Notes under the pieces: model-generated
What the model saw: only the letters and a program-made list of their open reading frames with translations
Told to the model about the DNA's origin: nothing
Database searches by the model: none
Shown here: in pieces, positions 26,721 through 35,767 of the stretch
Position numbering within the stretch: the first letter of the stretch is position 1
How the letters are laid out: each line of letters begins with the position of its first letter
Assembly (NCBI RefSeq): GCF_004340205.1
Contig: NZ_SLWB01000009.1
Location: forward strand, 62,001-126,000
Length of the DNA: 64,000 bases
Source of the DNA: Acetobacteroides hydrogenigenes
GTDB taxonomy: Bacteria > Bacteroidota > Bacteroidia > Bacteroidales > ZOR0009
Direction of reading: 5' to 3'
Position numbers and translations under genes: made by a program

Positions 26721-26760
26721 TAATAGAATTGAAGAAGGGAAGAGCCTTCACCAAATAAAG
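26721..26760. repeat. Dispersed 36-bp repeat, copy 1
   Basis: TAATAGAATTGAAGAAGGGA followed by AGAGCCTTCACC is a diverged copy of the element at 28491-28526 and 29463-29498 (TGATAGAATTGACGAAGGCA followed by ACAGCCTTCGCCTAAC). The GAAGGC/GCCTTC part can form a hairpin. Confidence 0.6.
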
Positions 26761-26844
26761 GAATCCTCGGAAGATCGAGGCGCGAAAGAACGAAAACACT
26801 CCTATATTTACCGCATAGTAGAACCACGCCAAAAAACACTTTTA

Positions 26845-28179
26845 ATGAAGGCAATACCATTAATCCTCTTCTTCCTTTTACTATCCTCCACCCTATCGGC
26901 CCAGCTAATTGCAGTAGAAGAGGGTGAAGTTCTAACTATACGCCAGAAAGGCAAGGTTTTCGCGCTGGTTGATAGCAAAGGAAAAGCAAAGCTTACAGGA
27001 TTTCAGAGCATCACGAAATGCCCATTTGGCGACTTCTACCTTGTAAGAAAGAACCATCGGCAGGGATTGGTATCGCGCACAGGCATCGAGATTATACCTG
27101 CGGAATACGATGAGATCGAACGGGCCTACAACAGCTTTATATACGTAAAGAAAGAAGGGAAAATAGGCGTATACAGCTACTCTGGCAAGCAAATAGTAAC
27201 GCCAACGTTTGATGGAATAGACTTCACCTACAAGGTTGGTGCAGAGTTCTTGGTAAAAAAAGATGCGCTGTACGGCATTATCAACGATCAAGGAAAAGTG
27301 GTAGTACCGGTAGCCTACAATAGCATTAAGCAGGAGAGAGGAACGATAGTCCTAAAAAAAGGCGACCAAACCAGCTACCTCATAAAGACCAAAATAGTTA
27401 GCTACAACATTAGTACGAATAAAAATTTTCAGTCGGCTGGCGAATACCTGTCGGACTCAAAAAACTACTATATTGCAAATAACGGCTCGCAGGAAGGAGT
27501 GCTCGACGAGAATGGAGAGTACATAATACAGCCCGAATACGAGGAGATTATTCCCAAAAGAATGGGTAAAAGCAAGCATACACCCGACAACATTCTTCTG
27601 GTTAAGAAGAATAACCTATGGGGAATTATCGACCTCAAGAAAAATATTATCCTTCCGATTAAGTACCAGAGCATAGAAATCCTCAACACCGACTACGCGG
27701 TTGTTGGCATTAACAGCTCCAAGCATTTCCTCTGCTTTGCTACTAGCGAAACATCGAGCTACAGCTTCGACAAGTACTACTATAGCTCGGATGATTACAT
27801 ATTGGTATACAAAAACGAAAAGCAAAACTTGGCAGACGTCAGGAATGGCATGCAGCTCGTATTTCCCATTATGTACGATGATGTTATAGCCTACAAATCG
27901 GGCCTATTTAAGGTAAAGCAAAACAACAAAGAAGGGATAGTGGATAAAAGCAACAAAACTATTTTCCCCTTTACCTACGACCAAATCTCCCTATTCTGCG
28001 CCGATAAGGTAGCGGTTAAAAATGGCGATAAGTATGGAGTTGTATCCATCGATGGGACGGTGCTCGTACCATTAGATAGCAGGTATATTGTTGCATACGC
28101 CAATAGCTTTATCAGAAAAAAGGAGGGCAGCTTCGAAACCGAAGAGTACAACTGCGATTTAAAGCTGGTAGCACAGTAA
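26845..28179 (+). CDS. WG-repeat secreted protein
   Basis: The 444-residue protein has a signal peptide (MKAIPLILFFLLLSSTLSAQ) and a body of repeated WG (KWGF-like) units of about 40-50 residues. Examples are KIGVYSYSGKQIVTPTFDGI, LYGIINDQGKVVVPVAYNSI, LWGIIDLKKNIILPIKYQSI and KYGVVSIDGTVLVPLDSRYI. WG proteins form beta-propeller-like or elongated beta structures and are common in Bacteroidota; a general function is not known. It is probably periplasmic or surface-exposed. It is monocistronic between repeat-rich gaps. Confidence 0.88.
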   Translation: MKAIPLILFFLLLSSTLSAQLIAVEEGEVLTIRQKGKVFALVDSKGKAKLTGFQSITKCPFGDFYLVRKNHRQGLVSRTGIEIIPAEYDEIERAYNSFIYVKKEGKIGVYSYSGKQIVTPTFDGIDFTYKVGAEFLVKKDALYGIINDQGKVVVPVAYNSIKQERGTIVLKKGDQTSYLIKTKIVSYNISTNKNFQSAGEYLSDSKNYYIANNGSQEGVLDENGEYIIQPEYEEIIPKRMGKSKHTPDNILLVKKNNLWGIIDLKKNIILPIKYQSIEILNTDYAVVGINSSKHFLCFATSETSSYSFDKYYYSSDDYILVYKNEKQNLADVRNGMQLVFPIMYDDVIAYKSGLFKVKQNNKEGIVDKSNKTIFPFTYDQISLFCADKVAVKNGDKYGVVSIDGTVLVPLDSRYIVAYANSFIRKKEGSFETEEYNCDLKLVAQ

Positions 28180-28662
28180 GCGTGCGCCTACTAGCCATAG
28201 AATATGTTCGTCTGTGGCAAGAACCTCAGACGAGCCTATCCAAGTAGGCTATAGCCCATCGCCGTCAAGCTAAGCGGATGCATCGGATTGTATATTTTGA
28301 AAAAAAAGGATAGAGATCAAGGACCAGCGTATAGCTGAAGCCGTTTATCCCCTCTTGGGAGGGGTCAGGATGGGTTGGGACGTTATCACCCCCTGCCCTA
28401 CCGCCTAAGCGGGAGAATAACGTGCTGCTATCGGGTGTTTATCTGTTGAATTAAGGCATAGCCTGACGGCTATGTGCTCAGAGCCAGCAATGATAGAATT
28501 GACGAAGGCAACAGCCTTCGCCTAACAAAAGGGATTACAAGGCTAGCGGTCGTAATGGAGTATTGTAGAATAGATGGAGCGTTGCGTGTTGCCTTTGGGA
28601 TGTTACGAAAGCTAGGTGAAGAGCATAAGAGCCGAAAAGCAATCAACTTTATATAGCACATC
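28180..28662. repeat. Repeat-rich intergenic region
   Basis: No gene is seen. The region holds a CGTCTG...CAGACG hairpin (about 28209-28232), copies of the short repeat GCCGTCAAGCTAAG (28261, and inverted near 28465), a CCCCTCTTGGGAGGGG hairpin near 28348, CCGCCTAAGCGGGAGAATAA followed by CGTGCTGCT (repeated near 29545), and the TGATAGAATTGACGAAGGCA element at 28491. The same parts recur in the next gap. Confidence 0.65.
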
Positions 28663-29055
28663 ATGGATAAGCGCACTATCTCAGAAACAATTATTGCGCT
28701 AGAGACTGCAGCTCTCGACGCATGGCACAATGGAAACCCTACCCCCTACCTCGAACTCTACTCGAAGGACTTTACCTATTTCGACCCCATCCAGGAAAGG
28801 CGTATAGACGGCTGGGATCGGATAAAGGAGCTGTATGAGGGCATGCGGGGAACGGTAAAGATGGATAAGTTCGAGATGATAAATCCCGTAGTGCAATCAA
28901 CCGATACAATGGCCGTTCTCACCTACAACCTACACTCGTACTCGGGCGACATGATCTGGAAGGAGAACTGCACAGAGGTGTACAGGCTCGAAGAAAATAG
29001 CCAATGGAAAATTGTCCATAGCCATTGGTCGCTAACTAATGCTGCAATTAGCTAA
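28663..29055 (+). CDS. SnoaL/DUF4440-like NTF2-fold protein
   Basis: The 130-residue protein fits the NTF2-like alpha+beta fold: an N-terminal helix with DAWHNGNPTPYLELYSKDFT, then YFDPI, a conserved W and a C-terminal strand WKIVHSHWS. DUF4440/SnoaL-like proteins are ketosteroid isomerase relatives, many without proven activity. It has no signal peptide, unlike the related-fold lipoprotein at 40801. Confidence 0.75.
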   Translation: MDKRTISETIIALETAALDAWHNGNPTPYLELYSKDFTYFDPIQERRIDGWDRIKELYEGMRGTVKMDKFEMINPVVQSTDTMAVLTYNLHSYSGDMIWKENCTEVYRLEENSQWKIVHSHWSLTNAAIS

Positions 29056-29680
29056 AAGCACGCTGTTAGGCTGATGCTTCGGCCAATAGCCGTCAAGTTA
29101 AGGATGCTTGGTGTCTGTTTGGAAGAAATGAAGATAGGCATAAGGCATTAGAGCACGATTGAAGCTGTTTATTCCCCGTTTGGCTTAGGATCCAGCTCAT
29201 AGCCGTCAAGCTAAGGTTGAGTTTAAAAGGACAAACGCTCAATAGCGGCTGATTATCCCCTCCTTGGGAGGGGTAGGGGTGGGTTACGAACGCGAAGCGG
29301 AGCAAAAATATTAATTTAAACAAACAAACCCACCCCCTGCCCCCTCCTTGGGAGGGGATAATCAGCCATGATTCTGCATTTAGGCTTTGAAAAAATAGTT
29401 CAGCTTGACGGCTATGAGGATCCAGCCTCAGTCGAATCTATTCTGTAGGCTATAGCCTGCAATGATAGAATTGACAAAGGCAACAGACTTCGCCTAACGA
29501 GGCAGGGAGTGGGTAATGACATCTAAACCCTCCCCTACCTCCCGCCTGAGCGGAAGAATAACGTGCTGCTATTGTGTGCTTAACCTTCTAAATTTAACCT
29601 TAGCATGACAGCATTGGGCTAAGCATATTGACATCAACCGCTACTATAATTTGCGACATTTAGTTAAACCATAATACGAT
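29056..29680. repeat. Second repeat-rich intergenic region
   Basis: No gene is seen. It holds three copies of AGCCGTCAAGCTAAG (29087, 29201 and inverted at 29402), a large inverted repeat at 29247-29367, the TGATAGAATTGACAAAGGCA element at 29463 and a CCCGCCTGAGCGGAAGAATA element near 29540. The composition is very like the 28180-28662 gap, as if one was copied from the other. Confidence 0.65.
29247..29367. repeat. Inverted repeat, 14-bp perfect outer arms
   Basis: GGCTGATTATCCCC at 29247 matches GGGGATAATCAGCC at 29354-29367 perfectly, and pairing continues imperfectly through CTCCTTGGGAGGGG and the GGGTGGGTT/AACCCACCCC parts to about 39 bp per arm. Two back-to-back copies of the CCCCTCC element surround about 40 bp of AT-rich DNA. 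Confidence 0.8.
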
Positions 29681-29686
29681 TTGAAG

Positions 29687-30142
29687 ATGATGCTACGCTA
29701 CAAAACAGGCAAGCTTCCATTAAATTTCATAGCACTAGGAGTGATTCTACTCGCAGTTAGCATATGGCGAATAATGGTTTTAGATTGGAGTGGGATACCG
29801 TTTCTCGTTGTATCCATTGTGCTGCTCTTTATAGAGTCGGGAGTAGTTATAGATCCCGACAGTAGAAGAGTAAGAAGGTATATTGGCCTATTTACAGTAA
29901 CCAAGGGCGAGTGGGAAGATGTAAGCTCGCTAATCAACCTTCAAATTATAAGGTCGAGAGAGTCACGAACCATGAACTTTATTTCCATAAGCAGAACGGA
30001 AACCAACGACACCTACAAGCTCTACATAAAGCTACCGAATAGGAGCATCGAACTTATGTCGGGCAAAAAGGAGGATATACAAAGTAGAGCCGAAGAAATA
30101 GCATCGGCTCTAAAAGCATCAGTAGTAAACAATGCCGGCTAA
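29687..30142 (+). CDS. Hypothetical membrane protein
   Basis: The 151-residue protein has two close hydrophobic helices at about residues 12-50, connected by a short loop, then a soluble C-terminal domain (VVIDPDSRRVRRYIGLFTVT and onwards) that reads like a small PH-like or YcxB-like beta domain. I do not recognise a specific family. Two ATG codons in tandem leave the start uncertain by one residue. It is monocistronic. Confidence 0.6.
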   Translation: MMLRYKTGKLPLNFIALGVILLAVSIWRIMVLDWSGIPFLVVSIVLLFIESGVVIDPDSRRVRRYIGLFTVTKGEWEDVSSLINLQIIRSRESRTMNFISISRTETNDTYKLYIKLPNRSIELMSGKKEDIQSRAEEIASALKASVVNNAG

Positions 30143-30229
30143 GTAACAGTTTTTTGGTTAAGGCAAGAGCCTCAACCGAAAAAAGGTACCGATTATAAAA
30201 TGGCACTAGCTAGCTTATCTTATAATGCT

Positions 30230-31402
30230 ATGAGAAAATACTTAATCGTAGTAGGGATTTTTGCTTGTTGTATGTGGTGTCAGCAATTAGCTGCCCAGCA
30301 AGCATACTCTAATGATGTCATTAACGGAATGATGCCGTACGCCAAAGGAGAGATAAAACAACGTTTTGCAATAGTTAATTCGTATGGTTTGAAAAATTAT
30401 TCAGAATCCGAGTTAATAGCATGTAAAAATGCAGCAAAAAAAGTGGCCTCAAAGCTGTTAAAGTGGCTCAGCGACAATCCACCACAAGGATATGAGGCGC
30501 TAATCAACACTTTTATTGATATTCTACCCGACCATTCTTTTAAAAGTCCGTTAGATGATCCACATCCTAAGATATATGCAAAAATAGAGCTTCATTTTGC
30601 ACCGTATGTTCATACTCCAAAGGGAAAGTTTGCCAACTACGAAGTGGCTACTTGGGTCACTGTTTTTCTTAACGGCATGGATGTAAATACACTTGGCAGT
30701 CCAATAGCTGGAAATATCTATGTTATTCCACGTAAAACAGCAGACTTCTTCGGGTTTGGCATATACCAGACTACAGGAGAGGAGGTAACGCTGATAAACC
30801 CAGATAATGCCAAAATATTCCATCCCGTTTCACAAGGGGTGTTCCTTAATGAAATGATAAAGGGGCAGAAACAAGAAAAAGAAAATGCGGGTATTTCCTC
30901 AGGTATCCCAACAAACGGAGAGCGGTTGAAGGAGATAGAACAAGCCTATAAAGAGATTCTGAAGGTAAATAAACAAACAGCAGAAGAGTTTAGAAGTAAT
31001 GCACTGAAAGAGCTGCAGGGAGAATCTAATGCTGATATTCTGGATATGGAAAGCAAATTACAGGGAGAGCTTGATAAAATGTCATTGGCAGAACGCAAGA
31101 AGCCAGCATTTTATGCCGGAGACGGAGATATTGCCCCTAAAATGTTTGATCTGACAGGTAACTATTCAGGATTATGCCCAGAGGGTCATCAGGAAGGATG
31201 CGAGGCACTGGTTAGGGTTAACCCCGAGCTTATTGGTTTTTCGGCCTCAGGAAAGATTAAGCTAATGATAATTCATTGGAATTACATTCAGCTGACGGGA
31301 GAAAACAGAGATAAGCCCAGATTCTATGATCGCAAGAAAGAGTATGACAATGTCCATCAATGGAACATGGTGCGCTTGTATCAGGATAATGTATGGTTCT
31401 GA
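30230..31402 (+). CDS. Hypothetical secreted protein
   Basis: The 390-residue protein has a signal peptide (MRKYLIVVGIFACCMWCQQL, then AAQ). A helical region at about 230-310 is rich in Glu and Lys (RLKEIEQAYKEILKVNKQTA). The C-terminal part has a two-Cys segment (YSGLCPEGHQEGCEALVRVN). I recognise no family. The ATG at 30230 gives the signal peptide directly; an ATG at 30200 would add ten residues. Composition is somewhat more AT-rich than in neighbours. Confidence 0.6.
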   Translation: MRKYLIVVGIFACCMWCQQLAAQQAYSNDVINGMMPYAKGEIKQRFAIVNSYGLKNYSESELIACKNAAKKVASKLLKWLSDNPPQGYEALINTFIDILPDHSFKSPLDDPHPKIYAKIELHFAPYVHTPKGKFANYEVATWVTVFLNGMDVNTLGSPIAGNIYVIPRKTADFFGFGIYQTTGEEVTLINPDNAKIFHPVSQGVFLNEMIKGQKQEKENAGISSGIPTNGERLKEIEQAYKEILKVNKQTAEEFRSNALKELQGESNADILDMESKLQGELDKMSLAERKKPAFYAGDGDIAPKMFDLTGNYSGLCPEGHQEGCEALVRVNPELIGFSASGKIKLMIIHWNYIQLTGENRDKPRFYDRKKEYDNVHQWNMVRLYQDNVWF

Positions 31403-31449
31403 TTTATACTAATTGTCAGACATCAATAACGTCATAGAGCGTTGCTTAT

Positions 31450-31464
31450 GAGGACGGTGTCCTC
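31450..31464. repeat. REP-like hairpin left of the RAYT remnant
   Basis: GAGGACGGTGTCCTC is a perfect 6-bp stem with a 3-nt loop, about 95 bp before the RAYT remnant. Confidence 0.45.
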
Positions 31465-31558
31465 GCTACACGACATTAGCAAAAAGAAGTAGAACCGTAG
31501 AAGAAGCATTCGATTATACAGTCAACTACTAGTAGTAAAACATCAACATCGGCAGCCA

Positions 31559-31867
31559 ATGCCAGACCGATTTCGAGATAAATATCGCATACCTTCGGCC
31601 CGTTTGCAAAGCTGGGACTACGGATGGAATGCCTCCTACTTTATCACCATTTGTACTGCGAATAGAGAGCGCTATTTTGGAGAGATTGTTGCTGGTTTAG
31701 ATAACGAACAACCTGCAATGCAGCTGTCGGAGGTAGGAATAATTGCCAAACGGAGCTGGTTGGAGATCCCTACCCATTTCCCGTTTGTGGTATTAGACGA
31801 ATTCGGGGTAATGCCCAACCATGTGCATGGCATTATCATTATAAATAGGCAGGATGATCCCCGTTGA
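31559..31867 (+). pseudogene. Truncated REP-associated tyrosine transposase (RAYT, Y1 family)
   Basis: The 102 residues match the N-terminal half of RAYT/IS200-like Y1 transposases: RFRDKYRIPSARLQSWDYGW, YFITICTANRERYFG and the metal-binding HxH in MPNHVHGIIII. The frame stops 12 residues after that motif, so the downstream part with the catalytic Tyr is absent, while intact relatives are near 180-200 residues. A REP-like hairpin begins right at the break (31866). The gene is therefore an inactive remnant. Intact RAYTs move REP hairpins, of which this window has several. Confidence 0.85.
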
Positions 31868-31887
31868 GACGCGATGAATCGCGTTTC
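31866..31887. repeat. REP hairpin at the RAYT break point
   Basis: GAGACGCGAT pairs with ATCGCGTTTC with one mismatch around the loop GA. It resembles the GTAGAGACGCGAT-type REP and sits exactly where the transposase frame ends. Confidence 0.65.
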
Positions 31888-31948
31888 TACAGATGAACAG
31901 CGAAACCGTGACAGGGAATAAAAACCACCATTAAACCCCAACAACAAT

Positions 31949-32692
31949 ATGAAATTCCCGAAACTAAGAAATATGTGTAGCAAAACACAAAAGCATCTAT
32001 CAAAAGCAGTAAAGCTGGTTGGTATTGCAGGCGTAGGCGCCCTGCTTGCATTTACAAGCATCGACGGCAAAAATGGTAGCCCCAAAACCGAACAGCTAAC
32101 GCTATCACTTATTAAGGATAGAAATTTCCTTAGCTCTACGAAACTAGCCCCCTCGAAGGAAAAGGAGAAGATTCTGATTGAGTCTTCAAAGATTCTTCGA
32201 TTAGAAATCCATACGGTTACAGATGGTAAGCTCAAAGATTTTATACCCGATGATTTTAAAAACGTATATCCTATAGTAGATTTTATGCTAGCGGTAGACT
32301 CCCTAAATGGTCATGCAATTTATTTTAGGGGCGAGATATACCGCTTACTGAACGACAACGATCGATTTGTAGAATACTTTCAGCGTTACCTCGACATAGA
32401 AAGTACAACTAAATCGCACCTGCAAAAAGTAAAGAATGCCCAATTATGCTACGATACGCCGCATGGCTATTGCGAACAACGGACAGCATGGATATCGCAG
32501 CTTCTAGCAAGCTACTACTACAAAAAAGGGATCAGCGAACCGGAGGAAAGCAAAAAGCAAGAGGCTTTTTGCATTGCCACAAAGCATATTCAAAATGTAA
32601 GGATTCATTTCCCCGCTGGGTTTAACTCAAGCTCAGTTACCCAGTCAACATTAGAGCTAGAAAAGAATCTTAAAGAAAGAATTAGCAATTAG
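31949..32692 (+). CDS. Hypothetical membrane-anchored/exported protein
   Basis: The 247-residue protein has a basic N-terminus followed by a hydrophobic segment (VGIAGVGALLAF, about residues 26-37), so it is either anchored or exported. The rest is helical with a TPR-like stretch (YFRGEIYRLLNDNDRFVEYF) near residues 129-148. I recognise no specific family. It lies just after the RAYT remnant and before a repeat-rich gap, in an accessory-looking region. Confidence 0.55.
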   Translation: MKFPKLRNMCSKTQKHLSKAVKLVGIAGVGALLAFTSIDGKNGSPKTEQLTLSLIKDRNFLSSTKLAPSKEKEKILIESSKILRLEIHTVTDGKLKDFIPDDFKNVYPIVDFMLAVDSLNGHAIYFRGEIYRLLNDNDRFVEYFQRYLDIESTTKSHLQKVKNAQLCYDTPHGYCEQRTAWISQLLASYYYKKGISEPEESKKQEAFCIATKHIQNVRIHFPAGFNSSSVTQSTLELEKNLKERISN

Positions 32693-32796
32693 CAGCCGTA
32701 AAAGGACAAACAAATGGCTCTATGCGGGTTGTTGTGGGTAATAGAAATGGAGTTGCAGCTTGCTGGAGAAACCATTCAACCACTATGTGGTTGTTT

Positions 32797-33030
32797 ATTC
32801 CCCTCGTCCTGTTTTCCCGAGTTTCACTCGGGGCTATTCACATTGAAGCCCTTACGGGCTTCTACCTGCAGTAACGCAGATTTGGTTCAATTTTTACCGT
32901 TGATTAATGCAACATAATGTCTACTGGGTAGTAATCCTGAAAGGATTGAATATAAATAGCCCCGCATGCAATGCGGGAAAAACACGAGCAGTACGGCGAT
33001 AACCGCAAAGCGGTTGAATAGCGAGACAAA
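32797..33030. repeat. Inverted pair of a hairpin repeat element
   Basis: The first half reads CCCGAGTTTCACTCGGGGCT, then ATTCACATTGAAGCCCTTAC, then GGGCTT (32816-32861). The second half (32931-32976) reads ATCCTGAAAGGATTGAATAT, then AAATAGCCCCGCATGCAATG, then CGGG, and is the same element in reverse complement. It is followed by the hairpin AACCGCAAAGCGGTT near 33000. The family member at 21270-21320 is a single copy. These are non-coding dispersed repeats. Confidence 0.7.
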
Positions 33031-33223
33031 ATAAGACCTACCCTCCCAAAACGTCATAGAACCAAACAAATTGAGATTAGAGTTCAACCCTCACGACGTT
33101 TAACTTAACAAGGCTTTTTACGGTCTCTAATACAGAAAAAGAAAAAACAGATCAAAAGAAGGCAGAGCCTACACCTACCTCTGCAAAACAATGGCATCTA
33201 TACGATAAACGCCTACAAATTTA

Positions 33224-33231
33224 TACATTTG
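33224..33231 (+). promoter_or_regulatory. -7 box upstream of AraC-GyrI gene
   Basis: TACATTTG fits the TAnnTTTG consensus and lies 19 bp before the ATG at 33251. Confidence 0.55.
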
Positions 33232-33250
33232 CATACCATCAGTAGTTTAC

Positions 33251-34150
33251 ATGAGCAACACAGGATTTATAGATATTTATAAGGAACGTATACATCAGGC
33301 TATCGACTACATTTCGGAACATCTATCGGAAGAAATTCCACTAGAAAAGTTGGCCACGGTTGCCTGCTTCTCGCCCTTTCATTTTCATCGCATATTCTCC
33401 GCCGTTTTGGGAGAAACGCCTCGCGATTACATAGAGCGTTCGCGAATGGAGAAAGCAGCCAAACTTATTTGCCTTCAACAGAACATTGCCATCGCAAATA
33501 TTGCCTCGGCATGTGGTTTTTCCTCGGCATCGTCGTTCTCTAGAACTTTCAAGAAGCACTATGGCATAGCACCAACGCTATACCTGCAAAAGCACAAGGA
33601 AGAGCACCATACGCTTAACGGGCAACAGCTCGTAACAAAATCGCAAAGTAGGCTACGCGACTTCTCGCTGGTCGAAATAAAGAGGCTGCCTGCATTTCAT
33701 GTTGCCTACTCGCAGACCATCGAAAGCTATGCAACAGGAATTCCTAAGGCATGGAACAGGTTGTTCCAATTACTGCAGCCGAGAGGTTTAATTAGTAACG
33801 ATGCTACCCTATTGGGAATCCCCTATAACAATCCGGGTATTACCCCGCGCGAAAAATGCCGCTACAGAGCCTGCATTACGGTTCCACAAGAGGTTGTTCT
33901 ACCTCGTGGCGATGTAAAAACAGCTGATCTAAAGGAAGCGGTTTACGCCGTGTACCACTTTAAGGGTACGCGCGAGGATGTTTGGGAGGCTTACGCCTTC
34001 TTCTATGGAGAATGGCTTATGCAGAGCGGATATCTGCCCGACGAAAAACCGCTAATAGAGTTCTACCCACTTTCGCTAATGTCTGACTGCTCTCAAAACG
34101 ACCTTACGTACGACATTGCCATTCCAGTTGTTCCGATTGGGAGCTACTAG
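33251..34150 (+). CDS. AraC family regulator with GyrI-like effector domain
   Basis: The 299-residue protein has an N-terminal AraC-type double helix-turn-helix (about residues 10-110, with FSPFHFHRIFSAVLGETPRD and ASACGFSSASSFSRTFKKHY). A C-terminal GyrI-like/AraC effector-binding domain (about 130-299) follows, with PKAWNRLFQLL and FYPLSLMSD motifs. Such proteins (Rob/BmrR-like) bind small lipophilic compounds and control efflux or stress genes. The MFS exporter gene lies 210 bp further on in the opposite direction, so its control by this protein is plausible but unproven. Confidence 0.88.
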   Translation: MSNTGFIDIYKERIHQAIDYISEHLSEEIPLEKLATVACFSPFHFHRIFSAVLGETPRDYIERSRMEKAAKLICLQQNIAIANIASACGFSSASSFSRTFKKHYGIAPTLYLQKHKEEHHTLNGQQLVTKSQSRLRDFSLVEIKRLPAFHVAYSQTIESYATGIPKAWNRLFQLLQPRGLISNDATLLGIPYNNPGITPREKCRYRACITVPQEVVLPRGDVKTADLKEAVYAVYHFKGTREDVWEAYAFFYGEWLMQSGYLPDEKPLIEFYPLSLMSDCSQNDLTYDIAIPVVPIGSY

Positions 34151-34172
34151 ATTTGCAGCATGCAAACAGCAT

Positions 34173-34206
34173 AAACCTTTCAGGTTTTAAAAACCTGAAA
34201 GGTTTG
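34173..34206. repeat. Hairpin AAACCTTTCAGG...CCTGAAAGGTTT
   Basis: Near-perfect inverted repeat just after the AraC-GyrI stop, related in form to the GACCTGAC hairpin at 7259. It may serve as a terminator for the regulator gene or be a REP-like repeat. Confidence 0.6.
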
Positions 34207-34360
34207 GCTAATGCAAATAAAAGAGCGCTTCAAAAAGGTAGTATGAAAATTCTGAAATTAGTTCCAGAGCCTCCTATAAGGTAATTTCATAATCTTCGCG
34301 ATACGCATATAGGAATACGTAATTCCAATTTTTGAATGCCCCCTACTCTTTTAGATGATA

Positions 34361-35767
34361 TTATGCGACTTCGTATTCTTTAGCCATGGCAGGTTCCTTG
34401 AATCGGGCCTCAAACTTATCGCGAATCTCCTTTTCGTTAAGTCCTGCCATTGCAATAAAGCCGAACGCCAATGCTACAATACATAAGGCAATAAGCCATT
34501 GCGTTGACACATGAAGCAGGTTACCTAACACCGAGGTTGATACCACTCCACCCATAATCTGAAAGAATTCGAGGCTCGATATTAGGATACCCATCTGAGC
34601 GGCAGGGAAAAATGCCTGAGGCGCCATATTCATTGTAGGGAAGTTAAGTCCAATACCAAGCCCCACAAGCAGAATCCCCGAAATCAGCATTCCCATCGAA
34701 ATACTTTCGCCATATACCAGCAAAGGAATAAGCCCCACTATAGAAATGCTGAAGTTTACCATTGCTTGCAACCTAAAACGCATCCACTTAGAGGCAATAA
34801 ATCCACCGCTCATTCCACCAACCACAATGGCCAACGACATTGGCAGCATCACCATTCCCGAATACGCAGCACCCTTATGCTGTACTATCTGCAGCAGGAA
34901 AGGAACATATAGAATTAGGCCGAATAAGGCAACATATCCCATAGCAGCCGAAAACGAAGCTCTTCTAAAAACCTTATTCTTCAACATCTCAACGGGCAGC
35001 AATGGCGACTTCGAGTAGCGCTCTACCTTTATAAACCCTACCAACATCAGCAACGAAAATACAATTAGTGAGATGGTGACGGGCGATGTCCAGGGCAACA
35101 GTTTACCTCCTTCGGTAAAGCAAAACAGGAATGGAAACAGGGCAAGCAAAAACAGCGTAATACCATTAAAATCGATCTCGTTGCTGCTGCCTGGATGCTT
35201 GATAAGCGGTAGCTGTTTTTTCAGCAATAGGAAAGATAGCAGCCCAACAGGAATGTTAAGGTAAAAAATCCAGTGCCACGAGAAGTAGTCGGTTATTAGA
35301 CCGCCAGCTACAGGCCCAAGTAAGCTGGCCAAGCCATGCATAGATACTAGCATGCCAATATACTTGCCTCGCACCTGAGGAGGAAACAGCTCGGCACAAA
35401 TAATAAATGCGCTCGATGCCAAAACGCCACCACACGCTCCCTGCAATCCACGAAAAAGTATTAGCATTGGCATGTTAACCGACAATCCGCAAAGCGCCGA
35501 TGTTAGCATAAACAACCCGATCCCCCAAAGAGCAACAACTTTTCGGCCAAACACATCCGAGAGCTTCCCCGCAATCGGAATTACTACGGTAGAAAAGAGT
35601 AAGTACGAGGTAAACGGTAAGGAGAAGTGGCGCAATCCCTGCAAATCGGCAATAATTTTGGGCATAGCAGTCCCAACAATCGAGTTGTCAAGGGCCGACA
35701 AGAACAGGCAAAGCATCAATCCAGCCATCGTTGCTGGAATGTTCCTGACAGAAATCTGAGAATCCAT
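34361..35767 (-). CDS. MFS drug exporter, DHA2/EmrB type
   Basis: The 468-residue inner-membrane protein has a hydrophobicity pattern consistent with 14 helices. The segment FLSALDNSIVGTAMPKIIAD in helix 1 carries the acidic residue and motif D typical of DHA2 drug:H+ antiporters, and GKLSDVFGRKVV is MFS motif A. It would expel drugs or other lipophilic compounds. No membrane-fusion or outer-membrane partner gene is adjacent. The divergent regulators on either side are candidates for control. Confidence 0.9.
   Translation of the reverse strand: MDSQISVRNIPATMAGLMLCLFLSALDNSIVGTAMPKIIADLQGLRHFSLPFTSYLLFSTVVIPIAGKLSDVFGRKVVALWGIGLFMLTSALCGLSVNMPMLILFRGLQGACGGVLASSAFIICAELFPPQVRGKYIGMLVSMHGLASLLGPVAGGLITDYFSWHWIFYLNIPVGLLSFLLLKKQLPLIKHPGSSNEIDFNGITLFLLALFPFLFCFTEGGKLLPWTSPVTISLIVFSLLMLVGFIKVERYSKSPLLPVEMLKNKVFRRASFSAAMGYVALFGLILYVPFLLQIVQHKGAAYSGMVMLPMSLAIVVGGMSGGFIASKWMRFRLQAMVNFSISIVGLIPLLVYGESISMGMLISGILLVGLGIGLNFPTMNMAPQAFFPAAQMGILISSLEFFQIMGGVVSTSVLGNLLHVSTQWLIALCIVALAFGFIAMAGLNEKEIRDKFEARFKEPAMAKEYEVA

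Noticed and set aside
28474-28656. 60-residue ORF upstream of the SnoaL-like gene
   Set aside because: It is made largely of the dispersed repeat at 28491 and has no homology I recognise.
32714-32917. 67-residue ORF after the 31949 gene
   Set aside because: It crosses the inverted hairpin repeat and codes mostly through it.
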